NCBI GenBank assembly: GCA_900756765.1
Contig: CAAELE010000038.1
Location: forward strand, 1 to 34,775
DNA: 34,775 bases
Direction: 5' to 3'
DNA from: an uncultured Collinsella sp.
GTDB taxonomy: Bacteria; Actinomycetota; Coriobacteriia; Coriobacteriales; Coriobacteriaceae
In this document: positions 24,785 through 32,757 of the stretch, piece by piece
Numbering within the stretch: the stretch's first letter is position 1
Layout of the letters: the number at the start of each line of letters is the position of its first letter
Translations under genes and position numbers: made by a program
The notes under the pieces: model-generated
Seen by the model: only the letters and a program-made list of their open reading frames with translations
Told to the model about the DNA's origin: nothing
Databases searched by the model: none

Positions 24785-26065
24785 ATGACTCTCATCGCAC
24801 CAGCCGAAAAGGACCGCCCCCGTGAGAGCGGCGCATTTGCTTGGATTGTCGTTATTGCGCTCGGTTTAATGTCTGCGGGAACAACCGGCACCTACAGCAT
24901 CATTGCCGGCTCATTCATCGCTCCTGTATGTGAAGACCTGGGCTTTGACTACACTTCTTTCTCTTTCTATTTCACCGCGATTCTTCTTGGCCTTGCGCTT
25001 GGGCTTCCGCTTTTGAGTCGTTTCATTCCAAAAGTAATCGGCAAACCATGGCATATTTGCGTTGAACTCGTCCTTATTGCCGCCGGCGCCGCAATGGCGT
25101 TCTACACCGAGGTCTGGATGTTCATCGTCTCCGCCGCAGTGATCGGCATCTGCTTTTCGTTCACAACGGGTGTCTGCATGTCCGATGTCATTGACCAATG
25201 GTTCAGTAAATCGTCTGGTCTTGCCATCGGCCTTGCGTGGGGCGTTAATTCTCTCTGCACGCTGCTATTGAGTCCTGTCATTACACTGGTCATCGAGCAG
25301 CAAGGCTGGCGTACGGGTTACATCGTACTTGCGGCCGTTTCTGCAGCCATGATATTGCCCACAAGCGCATTTATCATTCGCCTTAAGCCTCCTGATCGCA
25401 ATATGCTTCCGTACGGAGAGACTACCTCCGAAACCCATGAGAGCTACAGCGCCGATGAAAAGGAAGATGTCTCTTCGGGCATGGCGCTCCGCGATGCCGC
25501 GAAAACGCCATCTTTTATTCTCTGTGCCCTTCTGCTCTGCGTGGCGCAACTCACCTGCTGCATGAACCAGCTGTTCCCGACCTATGCAAGCGAGGTCGGC
25601 TTCAATCCCATCGTGGGAAGCCTAATGGTTTCGGCGGCCTCGCTCTCCGATATTTTCCTAAATCCCTTCGTAGGCAAAACATGCGACAAGCTCGGTGCTA
25701 TTAAAGCAACGGTCGCATGGACGGGAGTCAGCATTCTTTCATTCCTACTTCTCATCTTTGGCGGAAGCAACGAGACCGTTTCCATCATCGCGGCCGGCGT
25801 AAACGACGTCATGTTCGCCATCGTTGGAACTGCAATGCCGATGATTCTCCTCTCGCTCTTCGGATCACGCGATTTTGGAAGGATCTATTCGATTATTTGC
25901 TCAGCGGGCTATGTTGTCGGAGCTTTCGGAATGCCAGTCATGATGAAGGTTTACGGTATGGCAGGGTCTTTCCAAGGAGTATTCGTCTTCTGTATCATCT
26001 GCAACCTTCTGATTGCGACATTTGCTTTAGTTTCCGGTCTCCTCAATAAGACTACCGCGAAATAA
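24785..26065 (+). CDS. MFS transporter 1 (OFA-like), paralogue of MFS transporter 2
   Basis: This 426-residue protein has 12 predicted TM helices and a central charged loop (HESYSADEKEDVSSG). It opens WIVVIALGLMSAGTTGTYSI, carries SDVIDQWF and GLAIGLAWG near helices 4-5, and ends with GSRDFGRIYSI. This matches the oxalate/formate-antiporter-like branch of the major facilitator superfamily. Long stretches are identical to the protein at 29507-30772 (CCMNQLFPTYA, FGMPVMMKVY). ATG 24785 follows CGGAGT; the frame is open to 24710 without a better start. It is a monocistronic unit with its own promoter and terminator. It probably moves the substrate or product of the neighbouring deiminase pathway. 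Confidence 0.85.
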   Translation: MTLIAPAEKDRPRESGAFAWIVVIALGLMSAGTTGTYSIIAGSFIAPVCEDLGFDYTSFSFYFTAILLGLALGLPLLSRFIPKVIGKPWHICVELVLIAAGAAMAFYTEVWMFIVSAAVIGICFSFTTGVCMSDVIDQWFSKSSGLAIGLAWGVNSLCTLLLSPVITLVIEQQGWRTGYIVLAAVSAAMILPTSAFIIRLKPPDRNMLPYGETTSETHESYSADEKEDVSSGMALRDAAKTPSFILCALLLCVAQLTCCMNQLFPTYASEVGFNPIVGSLMVSAASLSDIFLNPFVGKTCDKLGAIKATVAWTGVSILSFLLLIFGGSNETVSIIAAGVNDVMFAIVGTAMPMILLSLFGSRDFGRIYSIICSAGYVVGAFGMPVMMKVYGMAGSFQGVFVFCIICNLLIATFALVSGLLNKTTAK

Positions 26066-26119
26066 CCTGACCAACGAACTGCCCTTCAGCCCTGTCATTT
26101 GTCTCCGCAAGTTAAAACG

Positions 26120-26162
26120 AAATTGGGGCCGATTCCAACATAGCTGGAATCGGCCCCAATTT
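26120..26162. terminator. Bidirectional terminator between MFS1 and tetR
   Basis: Positions 26120-26137 and 26145-26162 are perfectly complementary over 18 bp with a 7-base loop, A-rich on one side and T-rich on the other. This suits termination of the convergent MFS1 (+) and tetR (-) transcripts. Confidence 0.85.
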
Positions 26163-26267
26163 CTATTCAACAACTTTTGCAATCATCGCGAACACGGGTT
26201 TCGAACCATTCCGCGACCCCGCAAGTCGTCGCATCGCGCTTGCCAAGGTGCCTCTGTTATTACGCGC

Positions 26268-26831
26268 CTATTTAAACATGAGTTCGACGATCCCTGCCCA
26301 AACAGCCTTTTCATCGATGTCTTCATCTTGGGCAACGGTATTGCTCGCTCCCTCAAGTACGGTGTAAAGAATCTGCACGTACAGCATGACGTCTGTTTCA
26401 TCGGAAAACGCGCCAATTTCTAGGCCATGGAGAAGGATGTCTTTAAGCGCGTCCATAGTTCGGTTGATCGCCGTTGCCTGACGTTCCTGAACTGCAGGGA
26501 TTCGATTTGCCTGAATACTGACCTCGGCCAGCACGCGACGGCGCTTTTCATCACTACGATAGCCACCTATAACCGAATTGCCGAGCTCGATAAGCGCCGC
26601 CTTGAATCCGTCCCTATCGACTATTAGCGAGTAGTCGCGCTGATAGTCGATAGTCGGAAACATACTATCTAAGAGCGTGGTGAAAATATCCTCTTTAGAG
26701 GGAAAGTAGTAGTACACCGATGGCTTGGATATACCGACACGGTCGCAGATTTTTCCAATGGACGCCTTGTCGTAACCGACTTCTGCCACAAGATCATACA
26801 TTGCGTCCAATATTTTTCCCTTTGTGCTCAC
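26268..26831 (-). CDS. TetR/AcrR-family regulator of the deiminase cluster
   Basis: This 187-residue protein has an N-terminal helix-turn-helix (IGKICDRVGISKPSVYYYFPSKEDIF, residues about 24-49) and an all-helical ligand domain. The start is GTG 26831 with GGAG nine bases upstream. It is divergent from the deiminase/carbamoyltransferase/MFS2 operon. CGGTAGGTAT sites lie in its own upstream region (26934-26943) and at the operon upstream region (26973-26992), with a third at the MFS1 promoter. It is therefore probably an autoregulated repressor of all three units, released by the pathway substrate. Confidence 0.88.
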   Translation of the reverse strand: MSTKGKILDAMYDLVAEVGYDKASIGKICDRVGISKPSVYYYFPSKEDIFTTLLDSMFPTIDYQRDYSLIVDRDGFKAALIELGNSVIGGYRSDEKRRRVLAEVSIQANRIPAVQERQATAINRTMDALKDILLHGLEIGAFSDETDVMLYVQILYTVLEGASNTVAQDEDIDEKAVWAGIVELMFK

Positions 26832-26933
26832 GCTTCACTTCTCCATTGCAAATCACTTCCGCATTGCCAACATTATTAAGAATGGCAACGGAACATCAAT
26901 TCGTGTCCAAACACGACCACTATAAACGGTGAA

Positions 26934-26943
26934 CGGTAGGTAT
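26934..26943. promoter_or_regulatory. Operator half-site in the tetR promoter region
   Basis: CGGTAGGTAT lies upstream of a minus-strand TATAGT (26919-26924) that could be the tetR -10 box, placing the site in its spacer. It is shared with the operator at 26973-26992. Confidence 0.45.
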
Positions 26944-26972
26944 CGACAGGCGAATGGCAATTATACAAAAAC

Positions 26973-26990
26973 ACCTACCGAACGGTAGGT
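26973..26990. promoter_or_regulatory. Palindromic TetR operator upstream of the deiminase operon
   Basis: ACCTACCGAACGGTAGGT has perfect 8-bp arms around AA, a typical TetR-type dyad. TATAGT (26991-26996) follows immediately and may be the operon's -10 box. The deiminase-like gene begins 80 bp further on. Confidence 0.65.
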
Positions 26991-27070
26991 ATAGTAGTAC
27001 TATAGCTGGTGTAACCCCGCTATTGTCGCGGCCGGACAGCATTGCGGGAAACCCGACGGAAGGACCAACC

Positions 27071-28309
27071 ATGTACGAGAACTATCGTATGCCGGGCGAG
27101 TTTGAGAAGCGCTCCAACGTCTATGTGACATGGCTTCCCGATTACATTCGCGCAGAGGGCTTCGATAATCGCCAGCCCTGCGTTGACGTAATTAAAGCTT
27201 TGCTTGAGTATGGCGATGTTACGGTCAACCTCAACTGTGGCACCCCCGGCTCCTACGAGGAAGCCTGCTCGCGCCTTAAAGAAGAAGGGGTGGATCTCGA
27301 CCGTATCCAGATTACGCAGTTCGAAGACTCCAACTTCTACGTTCGCGACAACGGCCCCAGCATCATGGTCGACGACGAAGGCCATTCCTATATGGTCAAC
27401 CCCGCTTGGACCTATTATGGCGTGTGGGACAAGAACTCCCCAGAGTGCCAGTCCGCACGCAGGGCAGCTGTTCACATGGCGGTTGCGCTCGGGTGCTTCG
27501 ATATCGTCAATTCCGAAATGGTTTCGGAGGGCGGCGACCGCGAGTTTGACGGTCACGGCACCCTGATCGCCATCGAGGACACGGAATGCCGCAAGCGCAA
27601 TCCCGAGTTCTCAAAAGAGGAAGTGGAGGCCGAGTACAAGCGCATCTACAACCTCAACAAGGTTATCTGGCTGCCGCAGCCTATGCTTGAGGACGACGAC
27701 TATCGACTGGGCATCCTCGACGAGAAGGAAGATGGAACTCCTGTCTTCGGCATGAGCTTCGCCGCCCACATCGATGAGATGTGCCGCTTTATCACCCCGA
27801 ACAAGATTCTTCTTGCCGAGGTATCCGATGAGGAGGCCGCCTCGAGCAAGGCGGGCGCGGAATCGCGTCGTCGCATCGACGCCGCCTACGAGATTCTACG
27901 CGCCGAGACGGACTGGGAGGGCAAGCCCTTCGAAATCGTCCGCATGCCCACTGCCGAGCCGATCGAGGTTGTCATCGCCCCCGGCGACGAGGACTACGAG
28001 CTGTATAAGGGCTTCATCGACGAAATGGGCGGCAAGTTCATGGATGGCACCCCTTGGCCCGAAGGCCCCGTTCACTTTTATGCCGCAGCAAGCTACTGCA
28101 ACTTCCTCATCTGCAACGGCGTCGTTCTTGGCCAGCGTTATTACCACGAAGGCATGAGCGAAGTCGTGAAGGAGAAGGACGAGCAGGCCAAGGCGGTTCT
28201 TGAGAGCTGCTTCCCCGATCGCAAGGTCATCATGATCGACTCTCTCGCGCTTAACCTGTCCGGCGGCGGCGTGCACTGCTGGACCAAGGACGTGGCCGCC
28301 AGCTGCTAG
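27071..28309 (+). CDS. Agmatine deiminase-family enzyme
   Basis: This 412-residue member of the peptidyl-arginine/agmatine deiminase fold hydrolyses a guanidino group to a ureido group plus ammonia. The start MYENYRMPGEFEKR is typical. Catalytic residues of the family are all visible: Asp93 (VRDNGP), Glu153 (VSEGGD), His233 and Asp235 (AHIDE) and nucleophile Cys403 (GGGVHCWT). It is about 40 residues longer than usual agmatine deiminases, with extra segments near 209-230 and 300-335. The family's usual WIRDCGP is FYVRDNGP here. ATG 27071 has GGAAGGA upstream. It is first gene of an operon with a carbamoyltransferase and MFS2. The divergence leaves the true substrate open: agmatine or another guanidine. 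Confidence 0.85.
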   Translation: MYENYRMPGEFEKRSNVYVTWLPDYIRAEGFDNRQPCVDVIKALLEYGDVTVNLNCGTPGSYEEACSRLKEEGVDLDRIQITQFEDSNFYVRDNGPSIMVDDEGHSYMVNPAWTYYGVWDKNSPECQSARRAAVHMAVALGCFDIVNSEMVSEGGDREFDGHGTLIAIEDTECRKRNPEFSKEEVEAEYKRIYNLNKVIWLPQPMLEDDDYRLGILDEKEDGTPVFGMSFAAHIDEMCRFITPNKILLAEVSDEEAASSKAGAESRRRIDAAYEILRAETDWEGKPFEIVRMPTAEPIEVVIAPGDEDYELYKGFIDEMGGKFMDGTPWPEGPVHFYAAASYCNFLICNGVVLGQRYYHEGMSEVVKEKDEQAKAVLESCFPDRKVIMIDSLALNLSGGGVHCWTKDVAASC

Positions 28310-28356
28310 CAAGTTCTTAAACTTGCGCTGCCTGATCCAAGCGCCACATTTACAGT

Positions 28357-28386
28357 CCCCGAGGGATATCCGTGTTTCCCTCGGGG
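28357..28386 (+). promoter_or_regulatory. Intercistronic hairpin between deiminase and carbamoyltransferase genes
   Basis: CCCCGAGGGA (28357-28366) pairs perfectly with TCCCTCGGGG (28377-28386) across a 10-base loop. No T-run follows. It probably stabilises or processes the operon mRNA rather than ending it. Confidence 0.55.
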
Positions 28387-28430
28387 GCGCATTCGACACT
28401 TACCCATCAAACAATTGAAAGGAAATAGGC

Positions 28431-29495
28431 ATGAACAACAGCCTTCGCGGTCGCGACTACCTCAACATCCACGATCTTTCCTCTGAGGATTTCCGTTACC
28501 TCATCGATCTTGCCTGGAACCTCAAGGCCCAGAAAAAGTCCGGTGTCGACCAGCGCTACTTCCCCGGCAAGAACGTTCTCGCCAACTTTGAGTGGGGCTC
28601 GACCCGCACTCGTTGCGCCTTTGAGACCTCTTGCAACGACCTGGGCATGGGCTTCACCTATCTGACCAACTCCCACATGGGCGATTGCGAGACCATCGAG
28701 GATGCCATGCGCGTCTTCAACGGCATGTATGATCTCATTGTCTATCGTGCACAAAAGGACGAGCAGTTCCTCTATGATGTCGCCGACTTGGTCGATATTC
28801 CAGTCATCAATGCCCTCACCCTCGGCGATCACCCGACCCAGATGCTCGCTGACGCTCTCACGATGGAGGAGCAGTGGGGTGGTCTGCGCACGAGCCGTGG
28901 CAAGAAGATGGCCTTCGTTGGCAACTGCGCCGGCGCCCCCGTGTGGTATGGCCGTCTGTGCGCGATGCTCGACATGGACTTCCTCGCCATCGGCCCCGAC
29001 GACCTCCGTCACCAGATGTGCAAGGAAATGATCGAGGAGGTTGAGGCCTGCTACGCCAAGTACGCGCCTAACAGGACCTTCACCATCACCTCTGACCTTG
29101 ATGCTCTGGACGGTGTCGACGTAATCGTTACCGAGGAGTGGCGCTACATCAACCCCGAGTGCGGCGACGAGGTTCTGGACCCCGACGACTACAACTCTTG
29201 GCTTGGCGACGCCGAGTCCCTGTACCCCTATCGCGTCACCAGTGAGCTGTGCAAGCGCACCAACAACCCCGACATCTTCTGCATGCACGAGCTCCCCTCT
29301 GTTCACAACGCAAATCACCGCGTTGGCAAGATGTTGCTCGACCAGTGCAAGAACGACCTGCATCGTGAAATCATCACCGAGGGCTTTGAGATTGCGGACG
29401 AGTGCTTTGAGGCCAACGCGTCGGTCATCTTCCGTGAGGCAGAGAACCGTCAGCACACCATTAAGGCCGTTATGTGCGCCCTTCTGGGTCTCTAG
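28431..29495 (+). CDS. Ornithine/putrescine carbamoyltransferase-like enzyme, altered substrate motifs
   Basis: This 354-residue aspartate/ornithine carbamoyltransferase fold has the carbamoyl-phosphate motifs intact: STRTR 57-61 and HPTQ 134-137. The usual ornithine-side motifs are changed. The HCLP loop reads HELP (286-289), and the DxxxSMG loop is replaced by VTEEWRYINPE (232-242). In the agmatine pathway this position is held by putrescine carbamoyltransferase, which converts N-carbamoylputrescine plus phosphate to putrescine plus carbamoyl phosphate. The neighbouring deiminase supports an analogous phosphorolysis here. A Glu in the substrate loop could favour a cationic ligand. AAAGGA precedes ATG 28431. 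No carbamate kinase is in the window. Confidence 0.85.
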   Translation: MNNSLRGRDYLNIHDLSSEDFRYLIDLAWNLKAQKKSGVDQRYFPGKNVLANFEWGSTRTRCAFETSCNDLGMGFTYLTNSHMGDCETIEDAMRVFNGMYDLIVYRAQKDEQFLYDVADLVDIPVINALTLGDHPTQMLADALTMEEQWGGLRTSRGKKMAFVGNCAGAPVWYGRLCAMLDMDFLAIGPDDLRHQMCKEMIEEVEACYAKYAPNRTFTITSDLDALDGVDVIVTEEWRYINPECGDEVLDPDDYNSWLGDAESLYPYRVTSELCKRTNNPDIFCMHELPSVHNANHRVGKMLLDQCKNDLHREIITEGFEIADECFEANASVIFREAENRQHTIKAVMCALLGL

Positions 29496-29506
29496 GAGCT
29501 GTATCA

Positions 29507-30772
29507 ATGGAAAATGCAAAGTTAAAGAGCAGCAAGGTTTACGCATGGGTTCTCGTGATCGCGCTCGGCCTCATGTCTGCCGGTACGACCGGATCCTATA
29601 GCGTAATCGCTGGCTCCTTCGTCGCGCCCGTGTGCGAGGAGTTCGGATTTGACTACTCCATCTTCTCGTATTACTTCACTGCAACGCTCATTGGTCTTGC
29701 AGCGGCTCTTCCGTTTGTCGGAAAACTCATCCCCAAGGTTGTTGGCAAGTTTTGGCTCCCCGTCGTCGAGCTTATTCTGCTCGCCGCTGGCGCAGGCATG
29801 GCCTTCTACACCGAAGTCTGGATGTTCATCGCAGCTGGTGCTTTGATTGGCGTTTGCTTCGCCTTCACTACCGGCGTCGCCATGTCCGATGTTATTGACC
29901 AGTGGTTCAAAAAATCTGGCGGCCTGGCAATTGGTCTCGCTTGGGCAGTGAACTCGATTTACATGCTCATCATGAGTCCCGTCATCACCTCTGTCATTGA
30001 GGCTGCTGGCTGGAGGACTGGTTATCTGGTGCTCGCTGGCGTCTCCGCCGTGCTCATTCTTCCCGCTTCCATCCTGATTATCCGCTATAAGCCCCAGGAC
30101 AAGGGCATGCTGCCCTATGGCTATGTCGAAGGCGAGACGGTCGCCGAGACCGAGGAGACGACCGAGGATAGTGCACGTGGCGTTAGCTACGCACGCGCTA
30201 TTAAGTCGCCTGCATTCTTTTTCTGCATCGGCTTCCTCTGCCTCGTTCAGCTTACTTGCTGCATGAACCAGCTGTTCCCCACCTATGCCGCCGAGGTCGG
30301 CTTTAGCCCCATGGTGGGTGGCTTCATGGTTTCCGCCGCATCGCTGTTCGACCTGTTCCTCAACCCGATCGTCGGTACCACTTGCGATAAGTTTGGCAGC
30401 ACCAAGGCCATTCTGAGCTGGCTCGCCGTCTCGATTCTCTCCTTTGTCATGCTCATGATGAGCAGCGGCAACTCGACGCTCAGCATTCTTGCTGCCGGTG
30501 TTAACGACGTCATGTACGTCATCGCCGGCACCGCTCTGACCGTTTTGGTGATGGACGTCTTTGGCTCCCGTGACTTTGGTCGCATCTTCGCGCTCATCTG
30601 CTCCGTGGGCTATATCGTCGGCGCCTTTGGCATGCCCGTCATGATGAAGGTATACGAGCTTGTCGGCTCCTTCCAGGGCGTTTTCATCTTCTGTATTGCA
30701 TGCAACGTCATCATCGGTCTGTTCTTGCTGCTGGCAAAGAAGACTGGTAAGAGCCTCTCTTGGGACGAATAG
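29507..30772 (+). CDS. MFS transporter 2 (OFA-like)
   Basis: This 421-residue, 12-TM major facilitator protein is closely related to the one at 24785-26065 and shares its motifs (LGLMSAGTTGxYS, MSDVIDQWF, CCMNQLFPTYA, GSRDFGRI). ATG 29507 has AGGAG upstream, 11 bp after the carbamoyltransferase stop, so it is the third gene of the operon. By position it imports the guanidino substrate or exchanges it for product. Classical agmatine loci use an amino-acid/polyamine antiporter instead. Codon use here and in the two enzyme genes is strongly C-ending, suggesting high expression, compared with the MFS1 copy. A strong terminator follows. Confidence 0.88.
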   Translation: MENAKLKSSKVYAWVLVIALGLMSAGTTGSYSVIAGSFVAPVCEEFGFDYSIFSYYFTATLIGLAAALPFVGKLIPKVVGKFWLPVVELILLAAGAGMAFYTEVWMFIAAGALIGVCFAFTTGVAMSDVIDQWFKKSGGLAIGLAWAVNSIYMLIMSPVITSVIEAAGWRTGYLVLAGVSAVLILPASILIIRYKPQDKGMLPYGYVEGETVAETEETTEDSARGVSYARAIKSPAFFFCIGFLCLVQLTCCMNQLFPTYAAEVGFSPMVGGFMVSAASLFDLFLNPIVGTTCDKFGSTKAILSWLAVSILSFVMLMMSSGNSTLSILAAGVNDVMYVIAGTALTVLVMDVFGSRDFGRIFALICSVGYIVGAFGMPVMMKVYELVGSFQGVFIFCIACNVIIGLFLLLAKKTGKSLSWDE

Positions 30773-30822
30773 TTCGATTCGTCTTAGTCATACGCTGTAG
30801 GAGTTAATCTGCAGCAGCTTTA

Positions 30823-30851
30823 GGGCATCGGCTAACGCCGGTGCCCTTTTT
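30823..30851 (+). terminator. Rho-independent terminator of the deiminase operon
   Basis: GGGCATCGGC (30823-30832), loop TAAC, GCCGGTGCCC (30837-30846), TTTTT (30847-30851). Textbook, 50 bp after the MFS2 stop. Confidence 0.92.
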
Positions 30852-30856
30852 CATGG

Positions 30857-30889
30857 AATGTGACAAAGGGACAGTCCCTTTGTCACATT
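30857..30889. repeat. Dispersed palindrome, copy 2
   Basis: Perfect palindrome with 16-bp arms (AATGTGACAAAGGGAC and complement) around a single A. It lies between the operon terminator and the stop of the convergent membrane-protein gene. Confidence 0.9.
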
Positions 30890-30895
30890 GGGCGC

Positions 30896-32029
30896 CTAGC
30901 TCGTTTTGCCCACCAACGTGATACGGATGCTTGGATGGGTGTACTCGTCAAACTCGTCCTCGGGCTCCGTGTCAAACGAATAGTACGTTTTGATGGGGTT
31001 GTCACTCGTCCTGATGGAGATTCTCTCGTAGAGCGAACCGTTCAAAAAAGCCTGCCTAAACTCTTCGGGGAGCTTTTGCGGTGCTAGGAGCTCGGGACTC
31101 ATGGTCTTGACGTCTACGGTTTGGACGACAGAGGAAAGTTCGTCCAAGTCGAGCTCGATGCGGGCGAGGTTGTCCTCAAGGCTCGCGTCGGGGTCGATCT
31201 CTGCTATGTAACTCACTTCCTTGAGCGTTCCCTTGTTGTCAAAGTCCAGATACGTATAGGTCTTCTGGGCGTCGGAGTCGCCTTCGTGCAGATAGCCGCG
31301 GACATGATAGCCGTAATCTTGATATCGCTCGTAGGGGTCATCGGCGGACACGTACTCGCATGCGGGCTCTAGCGTCTTGCGGGCGATGGCGATCTGCTCG
31401 GCCGCGGCCGCGGCATTCTCCTGCATCTCGATGTTTCCCTGTGCCAGCTGCGGGATATAAGCACCGCACACGATTGCGAGGGGCAGCGCCACAAGTGCGA
31501 TGATCCACTTTTTTGCACGGGGGATAGGCACGCTATAGGCCTCCGCCATGGCCTTTGCGTTGGCATAGCTTTCGGTAAGTACGTCCGCTGCGGTGGCGAC
31601 GGCGCCTACGGCAGCGGCGACTTCTGCCGCGCCGCCCAGGTTGCGCACGGTCGCGTTATCGCTGTTCTTAAGCAGGCGCGCGGCAGCCTGCGTACCGATA
31701 ACGCCTGCGATTTGTGCCGAGCGGTCTTTCTCGGTCTGCTCGACGACGAGTCGGTGCTGCATTTCCTTCCACTGCTTGCCGCGCATGCCAAAGCGCGGCG
31801 CGAGCGCGCAGTAGCAGAATATGACGAGCTCGATGGCAGTGAGCGCCAAGGCGGTCATCATGCCCGTCTCTTGGAAGCCTTCGTGATGGAAGACGATATC
31901 GTCGATCATTTCGAAGGGAATGATCAAAAAAGGCAGCACGAACGCCATGGCAAGCGCTGCACCGGCAATCTTGGGATAGATGCAGTATCGCTGGATACGC
32001 TTGCGTTCTTGTTCGGAAATTGTTGCCAT
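30896..32029 (-). CDS. Membrane protein of unknown function
   Basis: This 377-residue protein has two TM helices near the N-terminus (AGAALAMAFVLPFLIIPF and MTALALTAIELVIFCYCAL). A soluble Ala-rich helical section (AARLLKNSDNATVRNLGG...) and a third TM (WIIALVALPLAIVCGAYIP, about 200-220) come next, then a C-terminal domain of about 150 residues rich in Asp/Glu and Tyr. I do not recognise the family. ATG 32029 (MATISEQERKR) follows AAGGACC; the frame is open upstream to 32083. It is 63 bp downstream of the DUF3592-like gene on the same strand, so the two are probably co-transcribed. Confidence 0.7.
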   Translation of the reverse strand: MATISEQERKRIQRYCIYPKIAGAALAMAFVLPFLIIPFEMIDDIVFHHEGFQETGMMTALALTAIELVIFCYCALAPRFGMRGKQWKEMQHRLVVEQTEKDRSAQIAGVIGTQAAARLLKNSDNATVRNLGGAAEVAAAVGAVATAADVLTESYANAKAMAEAYSVPIPRAKKWIIALVALPLAIVCGAYIPQLAQGNIEMQENAAAAAEQIAIARKTLEPACEYVSADDPYERYQDYGYHVRGYLHEGDSDAQKTYTYLDFDNKGTLKEVSYIAEIDPDASLEDNLARIELDLDELSSVVQTVDVKTMSPELLAPQKLPEEFRQAFLNGSLYERISIRTSDNPIKTYYSFDTEPEDEFDEYTHPSIRITLVGKTS

Positions 32030-32092
32030 GGCTGGTCCTTGGTGTCGTAACGGTCGTTGCGGCGCATGGGGCGCGGGGCGCATCAGTTTGAG

Positions 32093-32620
32093 CTAGCGCT
32101 GGATAAGAACATAGAGCAAGATGCTCATCGCGATGAGCAAGAAGCCTGCGATGTTAAACATCAGTGTGGCAAAGTTGCCCACGATGGGGCGTTCGACATA
32201 GCTTTTGTCTGGGTTGCTGGGGTTGTAGTACACGGTCATTTGGCTACCGAGGGGCCAAAGCTGCTCCGCGAGGGTGCCTAGGCGGGCGATGGGGCCTGTC
32301 TGCACGTGCAGCCAGCCCTTGGCGTCTTCGTAGGCGGTGGCTTGCGTGCGGATGGGGAGTCCCGACAAGCTTTTGGTCTTTATGCCACGGAATTGTTTTT
32401 TCGCGCGGTATTGCGTGCCGTCGACGGTGTATTCCAAAACGGGATACATCCTGCCTTCGCCCATAAAGCGATGGTCGATGACCGTTCCCATGGTCACGGC
32501 GGTACAGGCCTTGGCGTTCTTGCGAGCGACGGCTTTCATGAGCGCGCTCACTCCGATAAGCAGGATGCCGATGCCCCCAACCAAGATGAGCACGAGCAGG
32601 GATATCTGCGAGGTGGTCAC
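32093..32620 (-). CDS. DUF3592-like small membrane protein
   Basis: This 175-residue protein has TM helices at about 6-27 and 150-170 enclosing a beta-rich domain. MGTVIDHRF, YPVLEYTVDGTQYRAKK and GSQMTVYYNPSNPDKSYVE are the recurring pattern of DUF3592 proteins, in which a (V/M)xVxYNPxxP strand precedes the last helix. The function of the family is unknown. The start is GTG 32620 with AAGGAG upstream. It is first gene of a two-gene unit with the membrane protein at 30896. A TATACT box (32659-32664, minus) and a run of ten G/C pairs (32693-32702) lie in its upstream region. Confidence 0.75.
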   Translation of the reverse strand: MTTSQISLLVLILVGGIGILLIGVSALMKAVARKNAKACTAVTMGTVIDHRFMGEGRMYPVLEYTVDGTQYRAKKQFRGIKTKSLSGLPIRTQATAYEDAKGWLHVQTGPIARLGTLAEQLWPLGSQMTVYYNPSNPDKSYVERPIVGNFATLMFNIAGFLLIAMSILLYVLIQR

Positions 32621-32692
32621 GGCGTTCTCCTTTGGCGCGATACCGTCATATGTGACCCAGTATAGAGAATCCCGCCATCGATGAGCTATTGC

Positions 32693-32702
32693 GGGGGGGG
32701 GG
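32693..32702. repeat. Ten-base G homopolymer upstream of the DUF3592-like gene
   Basis: Ten consecutive G on the plus strand, 29 bp upstream of the putative minus-strand -10 box TATACT (32659-32664). Long homopolymers are prone to length change and to assembly error. Confidence 0.7.
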
Positions 32703-32711
32703 TCAATTCTG

Positions 32712-32743
32712 AATGTGACAAATGGACTGTTCCTTTGTCACAT
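32712..32743. repeat. Dispersed palindrome, copy 3 (degenerate)
   Basis: AATGTGACAAATGGAC and TTCCTTTGTCACAT form an imperfect version of the element at 30857-30889, with changes near the centre. Confidence 0.8.
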
Positions 32744-32757
32744 CGGGGACTGCGGAA

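Noticed and set aside
26183..26267. tRNA-like T-loop GGTTCGAAACCC on the minus strand
   Set aside because: No matching T-stem, anticodon arm or acceptor stem; only the loop resembles a tRNA.
28357..28386. Terminator between the deiminase and carbamoyltransferase genes
   Set aside because: No T-run follows and the downstream genes have no visible promoter, so it is listed as an mRNA hairpin instead.
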